Shown here piece by piece: positions 1-8,900 of a stretch of DNA of 33,776 bases. The DNA comes from Bacteroidales bacterium (GTDB lineage: Bacteria; Bacteroidota; Bacteroidia; Bacteroidales; AUK083), in the NCBI GenBank assembly GCA_021158345.1, contig JAGGUV010000185.1, positions 1 to 33,776 on the forward strand, given 5' to 3'. The translations under genes and the position numbers were made by a program. Under the pieces are notes generated by a model that was given only the letters and a program-made list of their open reading frames with translations, searched no databases and had not been told where the DNA came from. The stretch's first letter is position 1, and every line of letters begins with the position of its first letter.

Positions 1-453
1 AGTCATTTCTGCCAAAAACTTCATTGTAAGTAAATATTGAGCCCAATTCTGAAAAACAGAACCATTTCCACCGTAAGTAATTAACTCATGAGGATATTGC
101 GCTACTACAGGGTCTAAATTGTTATTTATCATGACCATTATTGAAGCAGCTTGTTTCGATTTGCAAGGATAATCGTTAATGTTACGTGCATACATCTTGT
201 ATTTTGGACGGAATCTATACATATAGATTCTACCATAGTCTTTAAGTTCCTGAGCAAATTCTTTTGCTAAAATTTTATGATGCTTTTTAGGAAAATATCT
301 TAAAGCATTTATTAAAGCAAGTTTTTTTTCTTCAATATTTAGTATATCTTTTCTTTTTGGTGCGTGAGCAACACTCTTATCAATTTTTTGTAATTCAGGT
401 AATTCTTCGGGAATACCTTGTAAAATCATTCTTTGAAATTCTTTAATATCCAT
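1..453 (-). CDS. hutU: Urocanate hydratase, N-terminal part (runs off the left edge)
   Basis: Urocanate hydratase converts urocanate to imidazolonepropionate, the second step of histidine breakdown, in the cytosol with tightly bound NAD+. I translated the minus strand from the ATG at 453. The frame stays open to base 1, giving about 151 residues of a protein that is normally 550-670 residues long. The family segments are readable: APKRKDIL, EEKKLALINALRYFP, YGRIYMYRFRP, SKQAASIMVMINNNLDP and the Gly-rich HELITYGGNGSVFQNWAQY, which lines the NAD site. The start fits the usual N-terminus (MDIKEFQRMILQGIPEELP). No other hut gene is in view. The gene is divergent from the PurF-like gene at 683, across a 229-bp AT-rich spacer. 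Only the C-terminal part is missing, because of the window edge. Confidence 0.93.
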   Translation of the reverse strand, partial: MDIKEFQRMILQGIPEELPELQKIDKSVAHAPKRKDILNIEEKKLALINALRYFPKKHHKILAKEFAQELKDYGRIYMYRFRPKYKMYARNINDYPCKSKQAASIMVMINNNLDPVVAQYPHELITYGGNGSVFQNWAQYLLTMKFLAEMT

Positions 454-682
454 TTTGCTTTTTTTTATATGATATGACAAAAATAAATTATTATTACATA
501 TATTTATCTCTTTTTAAAGATAAATATTTAAGGTTTAATATAAAATTTTCAAATATAGTGTCGATTAACATATATTATTAATTAACAGACTATTAATAGA
601 TAAGAAAAGAAAAATATATATTTAGTGATAAAAATAGACTGTAAATATATAATTCTATTATTTTTGTAAAAAACATATATTA

Positions 683-2584
683 ATGAGTGATCAGATAAAA
701 CACGAATGTGGTATTGCATTAATACGATTATTAAAACCACAAGAATATTATTTGTCAAAATACGGCACAAGTTTTTATGGAATAAACAAATTGCACCTCT
801 TAATGGAGAAACAACACAACAGAGGGCAGGACGGTGCAGGTATTGTGAATATTAAATTCGATTTAGAACCCGGTCATAAATATATTAACAGATTAAGGTC
901 AAATTCTGATTCGCCTATAAAAGATATTTTTAACAAGATATTTTTAAATTTATCAAAGGTAAAGGATAAAAATCCAAAACTTTTGAATGATATAAATTGG
1001 TTAAAGTATAATGTTGATTTCACTGGTGAACTGTTATTGGGTCATCTAAGATATGGCACTTTCGGTAATAACGGCATTAATGACGTACATCCTTTTATCA
1101 GATCAAACAATTGGAAGACCAAGAGCCTGGCCTTAGCCGGTAATTTTAATTTAACAAATGTTGATGAGTTATTTCAGAAGCTTGTTGAAATAGGACAATA
1201 TCCTGTTGAGACATCAGATACCATTACAGTACTTGAAAAAGTAGGCCATTTTTTAGATGAAGAAAACGAAATATTATATAATAAATATAAAAAACAAGGA
1301 TATTCAAAAAAAGAGATTACACCCTTAATATCAGAAAACATAGACATACAAAAAATTCTAACACAAGCGACAGAATATTGGGATGGTGGTTATGTTATTG
1401 CCGGGCTATTAGGTCATGGCGATGCTTTTGTAATGCGTGATGAACACGGTATTCGTCCTGCTTATTATTATCATGATGATGAAGTTGTTGTTGTTGCCTC
1501 GGAAAGACCTGCTATTCAAACAACTTTTAATGTTAGCAGTAATTCTATTCAGGAAATAAAACCCGGGCATGCTCTTATCATAAAAAAAAATGGACAGTGG
1601 AAAGAATATCCATTTAAAAAACCCGGCGAAAAGAAATCTTGTTCTTTTGAAAGAATATATTTTTCAAGAGGTACTGATAAGGATATTTATAAAGAAAGAA
1701 AAAAATTAGGTAATTTGCTTGTGCCTACAATTTTAAAAGCAATTGATTATAATATTAAAAACACTGTTTTTTCATATATCCCTAATACTGCTATTGATTC
1801 ATTCTACGGTATGCTTGAAGGACTTTACAGCTTTTGTAATGATTATAAAAAAGAAAAAATTATTCAATTAGGGCAGAATTTTAACCTTAAAAAAATTAAT
1901 GAAATCTTTGATTTACATCCAAGAATTGAAAAACTTACTGTTAAAGATGTAAAACTAAGAACTTTTATCACTGAAGACAATAGGAGAGACGACCTTGTAG
2001 AACATGTCTATGACATCACTTATGGCACAATAAATAAAAATGTTGACAATCTTGTAATTATTGATGATTCTATTGTAAGAGGAACAACTCTTAAACATAG
2101 CATCATTAGAATACTCGACAGATTGCATCCCAAAAAAATTATCATATTATCTTCTGCACCACAAATACGATATCCCGACTGTTATGGTATTGATATGGCT
2201 AAGCTACAGGATTTTATTGCTTTTAATGCAGCTATTGAATTGCTTAATGAAACTAATCAGTCTGATATAATAAATACTGTTTATAAAAAATCAAAAGCTC
2301 AGGAAAATCTGCCTAAAGAAAAGATTATTAATTATGTTAAAGAAATTTATAAGCCTTTTACTCCAGAACAAATTTCAAAAAAGATTGCAGAATTAATAAC
2401 TCATAAAGATATAAATGCAAAGGTAGAAGTAATTTTCCAGAACATAGAAAATTTACATCAGGCATGTCCCAAAGATCTTGGTGACTGGTATTTTACTGGC
2501 GATTACCCAACACCGGGAGGTAATAAAGTTGTTAATAAGTCATTTATTAATTATATAGAAAAAGTTGACAAACGAGCATATTAA
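683..2584 (+). CDS. Long PurF-like amidophosphoribosyltransferase (class II glutamine amidotransferase + PRTase)
   Basis: The protein is related to amidophosphoribosyltransferase, which makes 5-phosphoribosylamine from PRPP and glutamine in purine synthesis. It is 633 residues, against about 470-500 for ordinary PurF, and matches the longer form known from Bacteroidetes. Cys9 (in HECGIAL) is placed to become the N-terminal nucleophile after removal of a short propeptide. GHLRYGT (120-126) is the glutaminase arginine loop. The oxyanion segment reads LAGNFNLTN (151-159) where classic PurF has HNGNL. The PRPP loop VIIDDSIVRGTT lies at about 458-469. Because Bacteroidetes often carry an ordinary PurF as well, this copy may be a paralogue rather than the main purine enzyme. 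It stands alone: divergent from hutU and about 170 bp before the next gene. Confidence 0.88.
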   Translation: MSDQIKHECGIALIRLLKPQEYYLSKYGTSFYGINKLHLLMEKQHNRGQDGAGIVNIKFDLEPGHKYINRLRSNSDSPIKDIFNKIFLNLSKVKDKNPKLLNDINWLKYNVDFTGELLLGHLRYGTFGNNGINDVHPFIRSNNWKTKSLALAGNFNLTNVDELFQKLVEIGQYPVETSDTITVLEKVGHFLDEENEILYNKYKKQGYSKKEITPLISENIDIQKILTQATEYWDGGYVIAGLLGHGDAFVMRDEHGIRPAYYYHDDEVVVVASERPAIQTTFNVSSNSIQEIKPGHALIIKKNGQWKEYPFKKPGEKKSCSFERIYFSRGTDKDIYKERKKLGNLLVPTILKAIDYNIKNTVFSYIPNTAIDSFYGMLEGLYSFCNDYKKEKIIQLGQNFNLKKINEIFDLHPRIEKLTVKDVKLRTFITEDNRRDDLVEHVYDITYGTINKNVDNLVIIDDSIVRGTTLKHSIIRILDRLHPKKIIILSSAPQIRYPDCYGIDMAKLQDFIAFNAAIELLNETNQSDIINTVYKKSKAQENLPKEKIINYVKEIYKPFTPEQISKKIAELITHKDINAKVEVIFQNIENLHQACPKDLGDWYFTGDYPTPGGNKVVNKSFINYIEKVDKRAY

Positions 2585-2751
2585 TAATACTGGGTTTCAT
2601 CTGCACATTTTTTAGAAAATATGATAGAAATGACAATTGACACAATCAGGGAATAGGCTGAAAATAGATGTTGGCTATATTTCGGTAAGTGCATAAAGTC
2701 ATCAAATTAAAAATCTTGATGTGAGTTTGAAGACTTTTTAATCACAGCAAA

Positions 2752-3699
2752 ATGAAAATCTATTTAAAAATTATTTCTTTATTCAGAAAGTTGTATGAGC
2801 CTTTAGAAGCAGTAGTTGTAAGACTTTCAAAAAAGATTATATTACCTGGTTTTGATGGAATGCCGTTATATGATGTTGTAAAATTTTTTTTTAGAGGAAT
2901 TAATCAAAGTTCACTAATATCACGAGCAAATTCTCTTTCATTTACTTTTTTACTTGCAATATTTCCTGCTATTATATTTTTTTTTACTTTAATACCATAT
3001 ATTCCAATTGAAAATTTGCAAAGCACTATTTTACAAACTCTTGAAAATGCCTTACCCGAACATACCTATATTGCTGTCAAGGATACAATTGAGGAAATTG
3101 TAAAACAAGAGCACGGAGGTTTGCTTTCTATTGGATTTTTGCTTTCATTTTATTTTTCATCTAATGGGATGTTAGGAATTATGAAGGCATTTAACAGAAC
3201 TTCCCATACTATTGAAAGCCGATCGTTTTTCAAGATACGATTTGTGTCTGTTACATTAGTTCTTATAGTTACAACTTTAGTTATTTTGGCTGCAACTATG
3301 CTTATTGGTGCAAGTATTGCTTTAGATTATCTTGCCTCCAATCATATGATTAAAAGTGAATTCACATTTATTTTGATAAATTTTGGAAAATGGGTAATAA
3401 CCCTAATAATAGTTTTTACAGCAATTTCATTTATTTATTATCTTGCCCCGGCAAAAAGAAGAAGCTTTAAATTTATTTCCGCCGGTTCAACACTCGCTAC
3501 TTTTTTGTCGTTGTTGTTTATTGTAGGATTTAATTATTATATCGATAATTTTGCTCAATATAATAAGCTATACGGTTCCATTGGTACATTAATAATATTA
3601 ATGCTCTGGATCAAATTAAATGCAATTGTTCTTTTGATAGGATTTGAACTTAATGCCAGTATTTTAGAAGCAAAGAAGAAAAAAGAGATAATTGAATAA
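2752..3699 (+). CDS. YihY/BrkB family inner-membrane protein (UPF0761)
   Basis: This is a 315-residue integral membrane protein of the YihY/virulence factor BrkB family. The family was long confused with RNase BN and has no settled function. About six hydrophobic segments can be read, at roughly residues 65-85, 125-145, 165-190, 205-228, 240-265 and 275-300. Family-like features are the ISRANSLSFTFLLAIFPAI stretch before the first membrane span and the SNGMLGIMKAFNR loop. The C-terminus ends in a Lys-rich cytosolic tail (EAKKKKEIIE). The ATG at 2752 has no Shine-Dalgarno sequence, as usual here. The gene is convergent with the HIT gene across only 28 bp, with no convincing terminator between them. 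Confidence 0.85.
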   Translation: MKIYLKIISLFRKLYEPLEAVVVRLSKKIILPGFDGMPLYDVVKFFFRGINQSSLISRANSLSFTFLLAIFPAIIFFFTLIPYIPIENLQSTILQTLENALPEHTYIAVKDTIEEIVKQEHGGLLSIGFLLSFYFSSNGMLGIMKAFNRTSHTIESRSFFKIRFVSVTLVLIVTTLVILAATMLIGASIALDYLASNHMIKSEFTFILINFGKWVITLIIVFTAISFIYYLAPAKRRSFKFISAGSTLATFLSLLFIVGFNYYIDNFAQYNKLYGSIGTLIILMLWIKLNAIVLLIGFELNASILEAKKKKEIIE

Positions 3700-3727
3700 A
3701 CATTATCTATATAAATGTGTAATTCGG

Positions 3728-4120
3728 CTATAATGCGTTATTAATTTTTTCGGCTATCTCACAAAATTCATCATTAGTAAGCTTCAGTTTAGGATTAGAA
3801 AAGCTAATATCTGTTTCTCTATTCATTGGAATTAAATGAATATGAGCATGAGGCACTTCCAATCCCATCACTACAATACCTACTCTTTTGCAATCAATAA
3901 CATTATCTATTGCAAGAGCAATTTTTTTTGCAAATAAAAATAAGCCTTGAAATTCATCATCATTGATATCAAAAATATAATCAGTTTCTTTTTTGGGTAT
4001 CACTAATGTATGACCTTTCATTAAAGGATTAATATCGAGAAAAGCGTAATACTTATCATTTTCTGCAACTTTATATGAAGGAATTTCGCCCTTTACAATT
4101 TTTGAAAAAATACTTGTCAT
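3728..4120 (-). CDS. HIT family nucleotide hydrolase/transferase (Hint-like)
   Basis: This is a 130-residue histidine-triad protein. HIT proteins hydrolyse or transfer nucleoside monophosphates (Hint branch: phosphoramidates of AMP or GMP). The triad HAHIHLIP sits at residues 91-98, with His91, His93 and His95; the last is the usual nucleophile position. The N-terminus SIFSKIVKGEIPSYKV and the DINPLMKGHTLVIPKK segment (29-44) are typical of the Hint/YcfF group, and the length is normal. It lies downstream of greA on the same strand, but an intrinsic terminator stands between them (4179-4212), so it probably has its own promoter in the short AT-rich gap. No substrate can be inferred from the neighbours. 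Confidence 0.92.
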   Translation of the reverse strand: MTSIFSKIVKGEIPSYKVAENDKYYAFLDINPLMKGHTLVIPKKETDYIFDINDDEFQGLFLFAKKIALAIDNVIDCKRVGIVVMGLEVPHAHIHLIPMNRETDISFSNPKLKLTNDEFCEIAEKINNAL

Positions 4121-4178
4121 CTTATATATTTTTTTGTCATTAATTTTAACAAATATACAAATATAAAATTTAATAAGT

Positions 4179-4212
4179 AAAAAAAAGGAATCCTTAAATA
4201 AAAAAGGATTCC
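4179..4212 (-). terminator. Intrinsic terminator of greA
   Basis: Read on the minus strand, a perfect 9-bp stem (GGAATCCTT at 4187-4195 pairing with AAGGATTCC at 4204-4212) with an 8-nt A/T loop is followed by eight Ts. It starts 29 bp after the greA stop codon and ends well before the HIT start, so it should end greA transcription. Confidence 0.85.
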
Positions 4213-4240
4213 AAAATCAGAAATGTTTTTTATAAAAATT

Positions 4241-4714
4241 TTATCTTGAAATTTCAATAATTTCGAAATTAAAATTTCCTGCAGGGACAGAAATTTCAAC
4301 TTTGTCGCCTACAGATTTTCCTAATAATCCTTTTGCAATGGGCGAATTTATAGAAAGTTTAGAATTTTTGAGATCAGCTTCATTTTCAGGTACTAATGTA
4401 TAATTAAAAATTTTATTATTTGATAAATTTTTAATTTTAACCTTAGACATAATAAAAATTTTAGAATCATCCATTTTAGATTCATCAATAAGTCTTGCAT
4501 TAATAATTGTTTCCTGAAGTTTAGAAATTCTTAATTCCAGAAGGCCCTGTGCTTCTTTAGCAGCATCATATTCAGCATTTTCCGATAAATCTCCTTTATC
4601 TCTTGCCTCTGCAATTTGATTTGAGATTTTTTTTCTTTCAACAGTAGTGAGACGTTTTAATTCGTCTTTAAGTCTTTTAAGACCTTCTTTAGTATAATAA
4701 TTTATTTCTGCCAT
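4241..4714 (-). CDS. greA: Transcription elongation factor GreA
   Basis: GreA enters the secondary channel of RNA polymerase and stimulates cleavage of backtracked transcripts. The 157-residue length is normal. The N-terminal coiled coil (about 1-75) carries the family signature: YYTKEGLKRLKDEL, then ARDKGDLSENAEYDAAKEAQ (38-57) with the acidic Asp/Glu tip. The C-terminal FKBP-like domain ends with SPIAKGLLGKSVGDKVEISV and a short beta strand. The ATG at 4714 lies 24 bp from the palindromic terminator of the upstream operon (4738-4763), so the promoter must overlap that terminator or greA depends partly on read-through. A strong terminator follows the gene. Confidence 0.97.
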   Translation of the reverse strand: MAEINYYTKEGLKRLKDELKRLTTVERKKISNQIAEARDKGDLSENAEYDAAKEAQGLLELRISKLQETIINARLIDESKMDDSKIFIMSKVKIKNLSNNKIFNYTLVPENEADLKNSKLSINSPIAKGLLGKSVGDKVEISVPAGNFNFEIIEISR

Positions 4715-4737
4715 AACTATTAATTTATATAATAAAA

Positions 4738-4763
4738 TAGACCCTTTTGTACAAAAGGGTCTA
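4738..4763 (-). terminator. Perfect 26-bp palindrome, terminator of the TonB receptor/T9SS/PorV operon
   Basis: A 26-bp perfect palindrome is centred on GTAC, with arms reading TAGACCCTTTTGT. On the minus strand it lies 42 bp after the stop of the PorV/PorQ-like gene and is followed by a T-rich stretch (TTTTATTATATAAATT). It is the only strong hairpin between this operon and greA. As a perfect palindrome it could also act on the plus strand, but nothing is transcribed toward it from that side. Confidence 0.75.
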
Positions 4764-4805
4764 AATAAAATATTTTAAAATGTTTAATAATTTCAAAAAA
4801 GAAAA

Positions 4806-5873
4806 TTACAAATTAATTCTAGCACCAATAGTATGGGTGCCATTGAAATGATCTGTTGCGCGATAAGAATAATCAACTGAGAAACATGTGCCTTTTTCTT
4901 TATTTAAAGGTACTTGCACACTAAAGCCTGCACTTGGTCCTTTTGTGCAATTTGTTCTGTCAATGTCTTCAATATCTTTATATATACCTTCTTCATAAGT
5001 ATAACCGCCTCGTAAAATCAAATAAGATTTTAAAGAAAATTCAGCACCAAGACTAAATTGATCTTTAGTAAATGAATTTGAATTAAAATTACCAGCTAAA
5101 GTTAATCTGCTGTCTCCTTTAAAATTAAAATCATAAGCAAACCCAATATTTAACTGAGAAGGTAATTCAAAGTCATCAGATCTTTGATTTAAAGTAAACT
5201 GACTTTCCTGACCCGGTAAAAATCCCCTGATTGATAAACCATCGCCGGTAAATTTCATTGTTGGTCCCCAATTTCTAAGAGTTACCCCAAATTTAATATT
5301 ATCTTCAGGACCTGTAACATACTGAATACCCACGTCTATAGCCACTCCCTGAGCAGAGACATCAGACATTGATTCACTAATAATTTTAAGATTAAAACCA
5401 CCATAAATACTATTTGAAAATGCTTTTGAATATGATAATCCGATATTAAGATATTTAGGACTAAAATACCCTATTCCGCCATCAGGAAGATTTACAGTAG
5501 TTAATTCAATGTCTCCAAAATCCATAGACATAACACTAATACCGAGAACACCTGTTTCTCCTAATTGCTGGGTAAAACCAAAATTAGAAATATTAATTTC
5601 AGAACCTTTGAGCCATTGAGTTTGAGTAAACACCAGTTCAGTTCCTTTAGTGAAAGCAGCACCTGCTATGTTTATAAACATACTTTCAACACCTCTTACA
5701 TTAGCAGTATTAACACCACCCCAACCAGAGCTTCTTGCCCATGGGTTAATTAATAATTCTCCTGCACCTGCCTGTCCGGATCTATCCTTATTACCAGCAT
5801 ATATACTATTTATAGGTATTGTTAGTAAGACAATCAAAAAGATTGAAATTAGCGATCTATATATATTTTTCAT
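4806..5873 (-). CDS. PorV/PorQ-family outer membrane beta-barrel protein
   Basis: The protein (355 residues) starts with a Sec signal peptide (Lys at 2, hydrophobic core at about 7-22, cleavage near IYAG/NK). The next stretch, GAGELLINPWARSSGWGGVNT then VRGVESMFINIAGAAF, is the PorV/PorQ signature, with INIAG in place of the more common WNPAG. The rest alternates short amphipathic strands rich in Gly and aromatic residues, and it ends in a typical outer-membrane strand (HTIGARINL). PorV is the shuttle/attachment protein of T9SS; many Bacteroidetes have extra PorV-like barrels beside secreted proteins. It is the last gene of a three-gene unit, 48 bp after the giant T9SS-like protein. I infer that it serves that neighbour rather than being the general PorV. 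Confidence 0.8.
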   Translation of the reverse strand: MKNIYRSLISIFLIVLLTIPINSIYAGNKDRSGQAGAGELLINPWARSSGWGGVNTANVRGVESMFINIAGAAFTKGTELVFTQTQWLKGSEINISNFGFTQQLGETGVLGISVMSMDFGDIELTTVNLPDGGIGYFSPKYLNIGLSYSKAFSNSIYGGFNLKIISESMSDVSAQGVAIDVGIQYVTGPEDNIKFGVTLRNWGPTMKFTGDGLSIRGFLPGQESQFTLNQRSDDFELPSQLNIGFAYDFNFKGDSRLTLAGNFNSNSFTKDQFSLGAEFSLKSYLILRGGYTYEEGIYKDIEDIDRTNCTKGPSAGFSVQVPLNKEKGTCFSVDYSYRATDHFNGTHTIGARINL

Positions 5874-5921
5874 ACTTATTAATATTTTATTAATTTTTAT
5901 TCAAATTCAAGATATAATATA

Positions 5922-8900
5922 TTAAAATGCATTTAAGTCAATAGGACGAAGAACACCTAACCATTTAACAATTTTCTCGCCCACTCCATCAGCTTTAACA
6001 TGAATAATATAAACACCACCTGCAATAGGGATGCCTGCATAATTTTTCAAATCCCAGTCAATAGATGTTTTAATTTCATCTTTAAAAAATTGTCGTATTA
6101 AGGTACCACTTGTATTGTAAATAGAAATAGTACACTTACGTGGTAAATTAGTAATTTTAATACGATTATCTAACTGGTTAGTTTCATATTCTGAATACCC
6201 ATAATAAGGATTAGGGACAACTCTTATTAAATCTAAGTCTGTTTTTGCCTTTTCTACATCATTAGTAAGAGTAGAAATACCTTCAGTAGAGAAAGTATAA
6301 ATAGGATTATTATTATAAATAGTATCATTGTATGTGCTGTCTGTAAAAGGAACAGAATAATAAGGAGCATAAGGTTTTTTAACTCTAATTCTGATTTTTA
6401 CATCATTTGAAAGCCATTCTTCACCTTTAACAGATAAAGGAATATTAACCCACATACAACTAGCATAGAGATAATGTCGTCTAATAGCAGCAGCAATAGG
6501 TCCTTGTGCAGTTAAAGTTTTATTAGCCCATGCACCTGCATCATAAGCAGGACAATCAGCTTCTTTAATTCTTTCTCCTTGCTGTACCCACATATTTTGA
6601 GTATGTGCCATAACATATAAATAATGTTTCCCTCCAAAAACATAATCTAAACCTGACATAACATTAGGAGTAGGATTCCATAACATATCTCTCCCGTTTT
6701 CAGCAGATAACCATGAATCCTCACCAAACATAACATTTAATCTCTCTCCTGTTTCAACATTAATAACATAACCTGGGAACCAACCCATACCTATGCTATC
6801 AATATAATTTGAATTGTATAAAGGATCATCACTTACAACATCAGTTTCACCATCTACATTAACAGATTTATGTTGACGTTTGTCATATTTCTCGACATTA
6901 CCTTCAGCTCTAATTTTTTCGGGACACATTTCTACAACAGGACAACGTGTCCAAAGTGATTTATCTTTAGTTATAACAACATCAACACTTGCAAGTTGAC
7001 TCATTTGAAATTTTGTCTTAGAAATAGAAGTTTTAGCAGGAGCAGTAGGATCTTGGGTTTCATAAGCACAAAGATTATACGGAGCCCATGTTCCGTTTAG
7101 AATTTTTTCATAATTACCATTCGGGTCATAAGAATGACCTGTAGGTGTTGCACTAGAGGATAAATGAATATTCCAGTCATTCCATTGTAAAGCCTGAGGT
7201 TCACATTGAGAACCTGAACGTATCCAGTTTTGTGGATGAGGATTGTCATCATCCATAACACCAGATAACCATTTATGCGTACTATCGGCAAATTCTATTG
7301 AAGATTCCAATAATCCGTTATCATCTGTAACAGCTCCACCGTTTAATGTATCTCCGGGATATAACTGTTGTGAAATCTGAATCGATAATCCTAAATCAAG
7401 GAATAACTGCTCATTATTATAAATAATTGTAGTATCAGAATGATAAATTTTTCCTGTATTATTGTCCTTCAACATCCACTTACCAGATAAGATATCCATT
7501 TTTGATGTATCATAAATAAGATCGCATTGTTGTTTAAACATTGTATCCATAATAAGTGTATATGAAGAACTTTTCACATTTAATGGATCAATTATTTTAA
7601 CATTAACAGGGCCATGAGATTTTTTATACAAAGGGTTATAACAAATAGGATAGTTAGGATCTCCAAGTTGAGTTACATACGATGTGTCAGCTTCATGGAT
7701 AGTATCTATTGGAGGTTTAGATAAAATTTCATCAATAGATTCCTGTTCAAGTTCTAAAACTATTCCACCATTGCCTTGACCTTGAATACGTCTTATCATT
7801 GGACCTTCACCATAATTTCCTTGAGGAGCTGTCTTTCCAACAACAATATGAGGTATTCCTGTATAAGTTTTAATATTTTTACGACCTGCGAGATAGCATT
7901 CCTGCTGGCCATCCAATGCTAATGGATCTAAAGGATCGTAAGTTTTAAAATTATTATAAGCATATGCTAATGCGAGAAAATAATATTGTTTATGATTTAC
8001 TAATCTTTCACCTGTAAAAGCATCAAAGAATATCCTGACAGAATGTTTAATACCTTCGTCAGCACCATAAACTTCCTGAGTTGGGACATTACCACCTAAA
8101 TTTTGGTCAAAATTAAAATTCACAATCTGAGTTATACCATTTTTAATATCACATTGAAAAACTTCTCTAGCCAAATCAGGGTCGTGAATATCAGCAACAG
8201 AAACATTAGCATTTTTTAATTGAAAAATTTGATAACCTTCAAATCTGTAATAAGGGTCATAATCTTCGCCCGCAGCTTCAATTTCAGGATCTTTTTCTTT
8301 ATATCTTTCGTTAAAGTTATTACCTTTATCATTAGATTTTCTGTTAGAAATATAAATAATTAATTCTTTATCAAGTTCCTGAATAGTTAAATCAGGAGCA
8401 TTAGGACCATTAAGAACCTGGAAGCAGTTATCAAATAAAGCCTGACATTTATCATCAACTTTTCTAAGTAATTCAACAGAAGCCCAAGGGCCACCTGCAA
8501 CAGCTCTAGCCCATGGAATACCAACAGTAATATAGTTAACAGCACCGGCTTTAAGGGTAAAAGGACCTGCGGACTGCATAAATCTTCTATCATAAGGTGC
8601 ATTCTTTGCAGTTTCCTCAGTCCAATAAACTGGACCATTAGGAGGATTACCTTTAGTGCCCCAATTACAAGGGTCAGAATCACCAGGGAACATAAAATCA
8701 CATTCAGGACCATAAGCACCACCCGGATTCATATGAGCATTACCACCATACTGCATTTTGGTATTATCTTTCCATATACCACGTAAAAAGTTATAATACT
8801 GAATTGCATAATCAGGGTCAGTCATATAATCGGCAACACCGGAATTATTATGATATACAAAACGTCTCATACCAAAACGTTCATTATCTTTAATACCATC

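Noticed and set aside
478-557. TATTTTTG and TATATTTG matches upstream of hutU on the minus strand
   Set aside because: Two competing -7 matches, neither with a TTTG or TTG box at the right distance; too weak in such AT-rich DNA.
582-770. A minus-strand ORF opposite the start of the PurF-like gene
   Set aside because: It overlaps a clear gene on the other strand and encodes an AT-driven Ile/Tyr/Phe string.
4117-4299. A 60-codon minus-strand ORF between greA and the HIT gene
   Set aside because: It overlaps the end of greA in another frame, crosses the greA terminator, and has AT-rich, low-complexity content.
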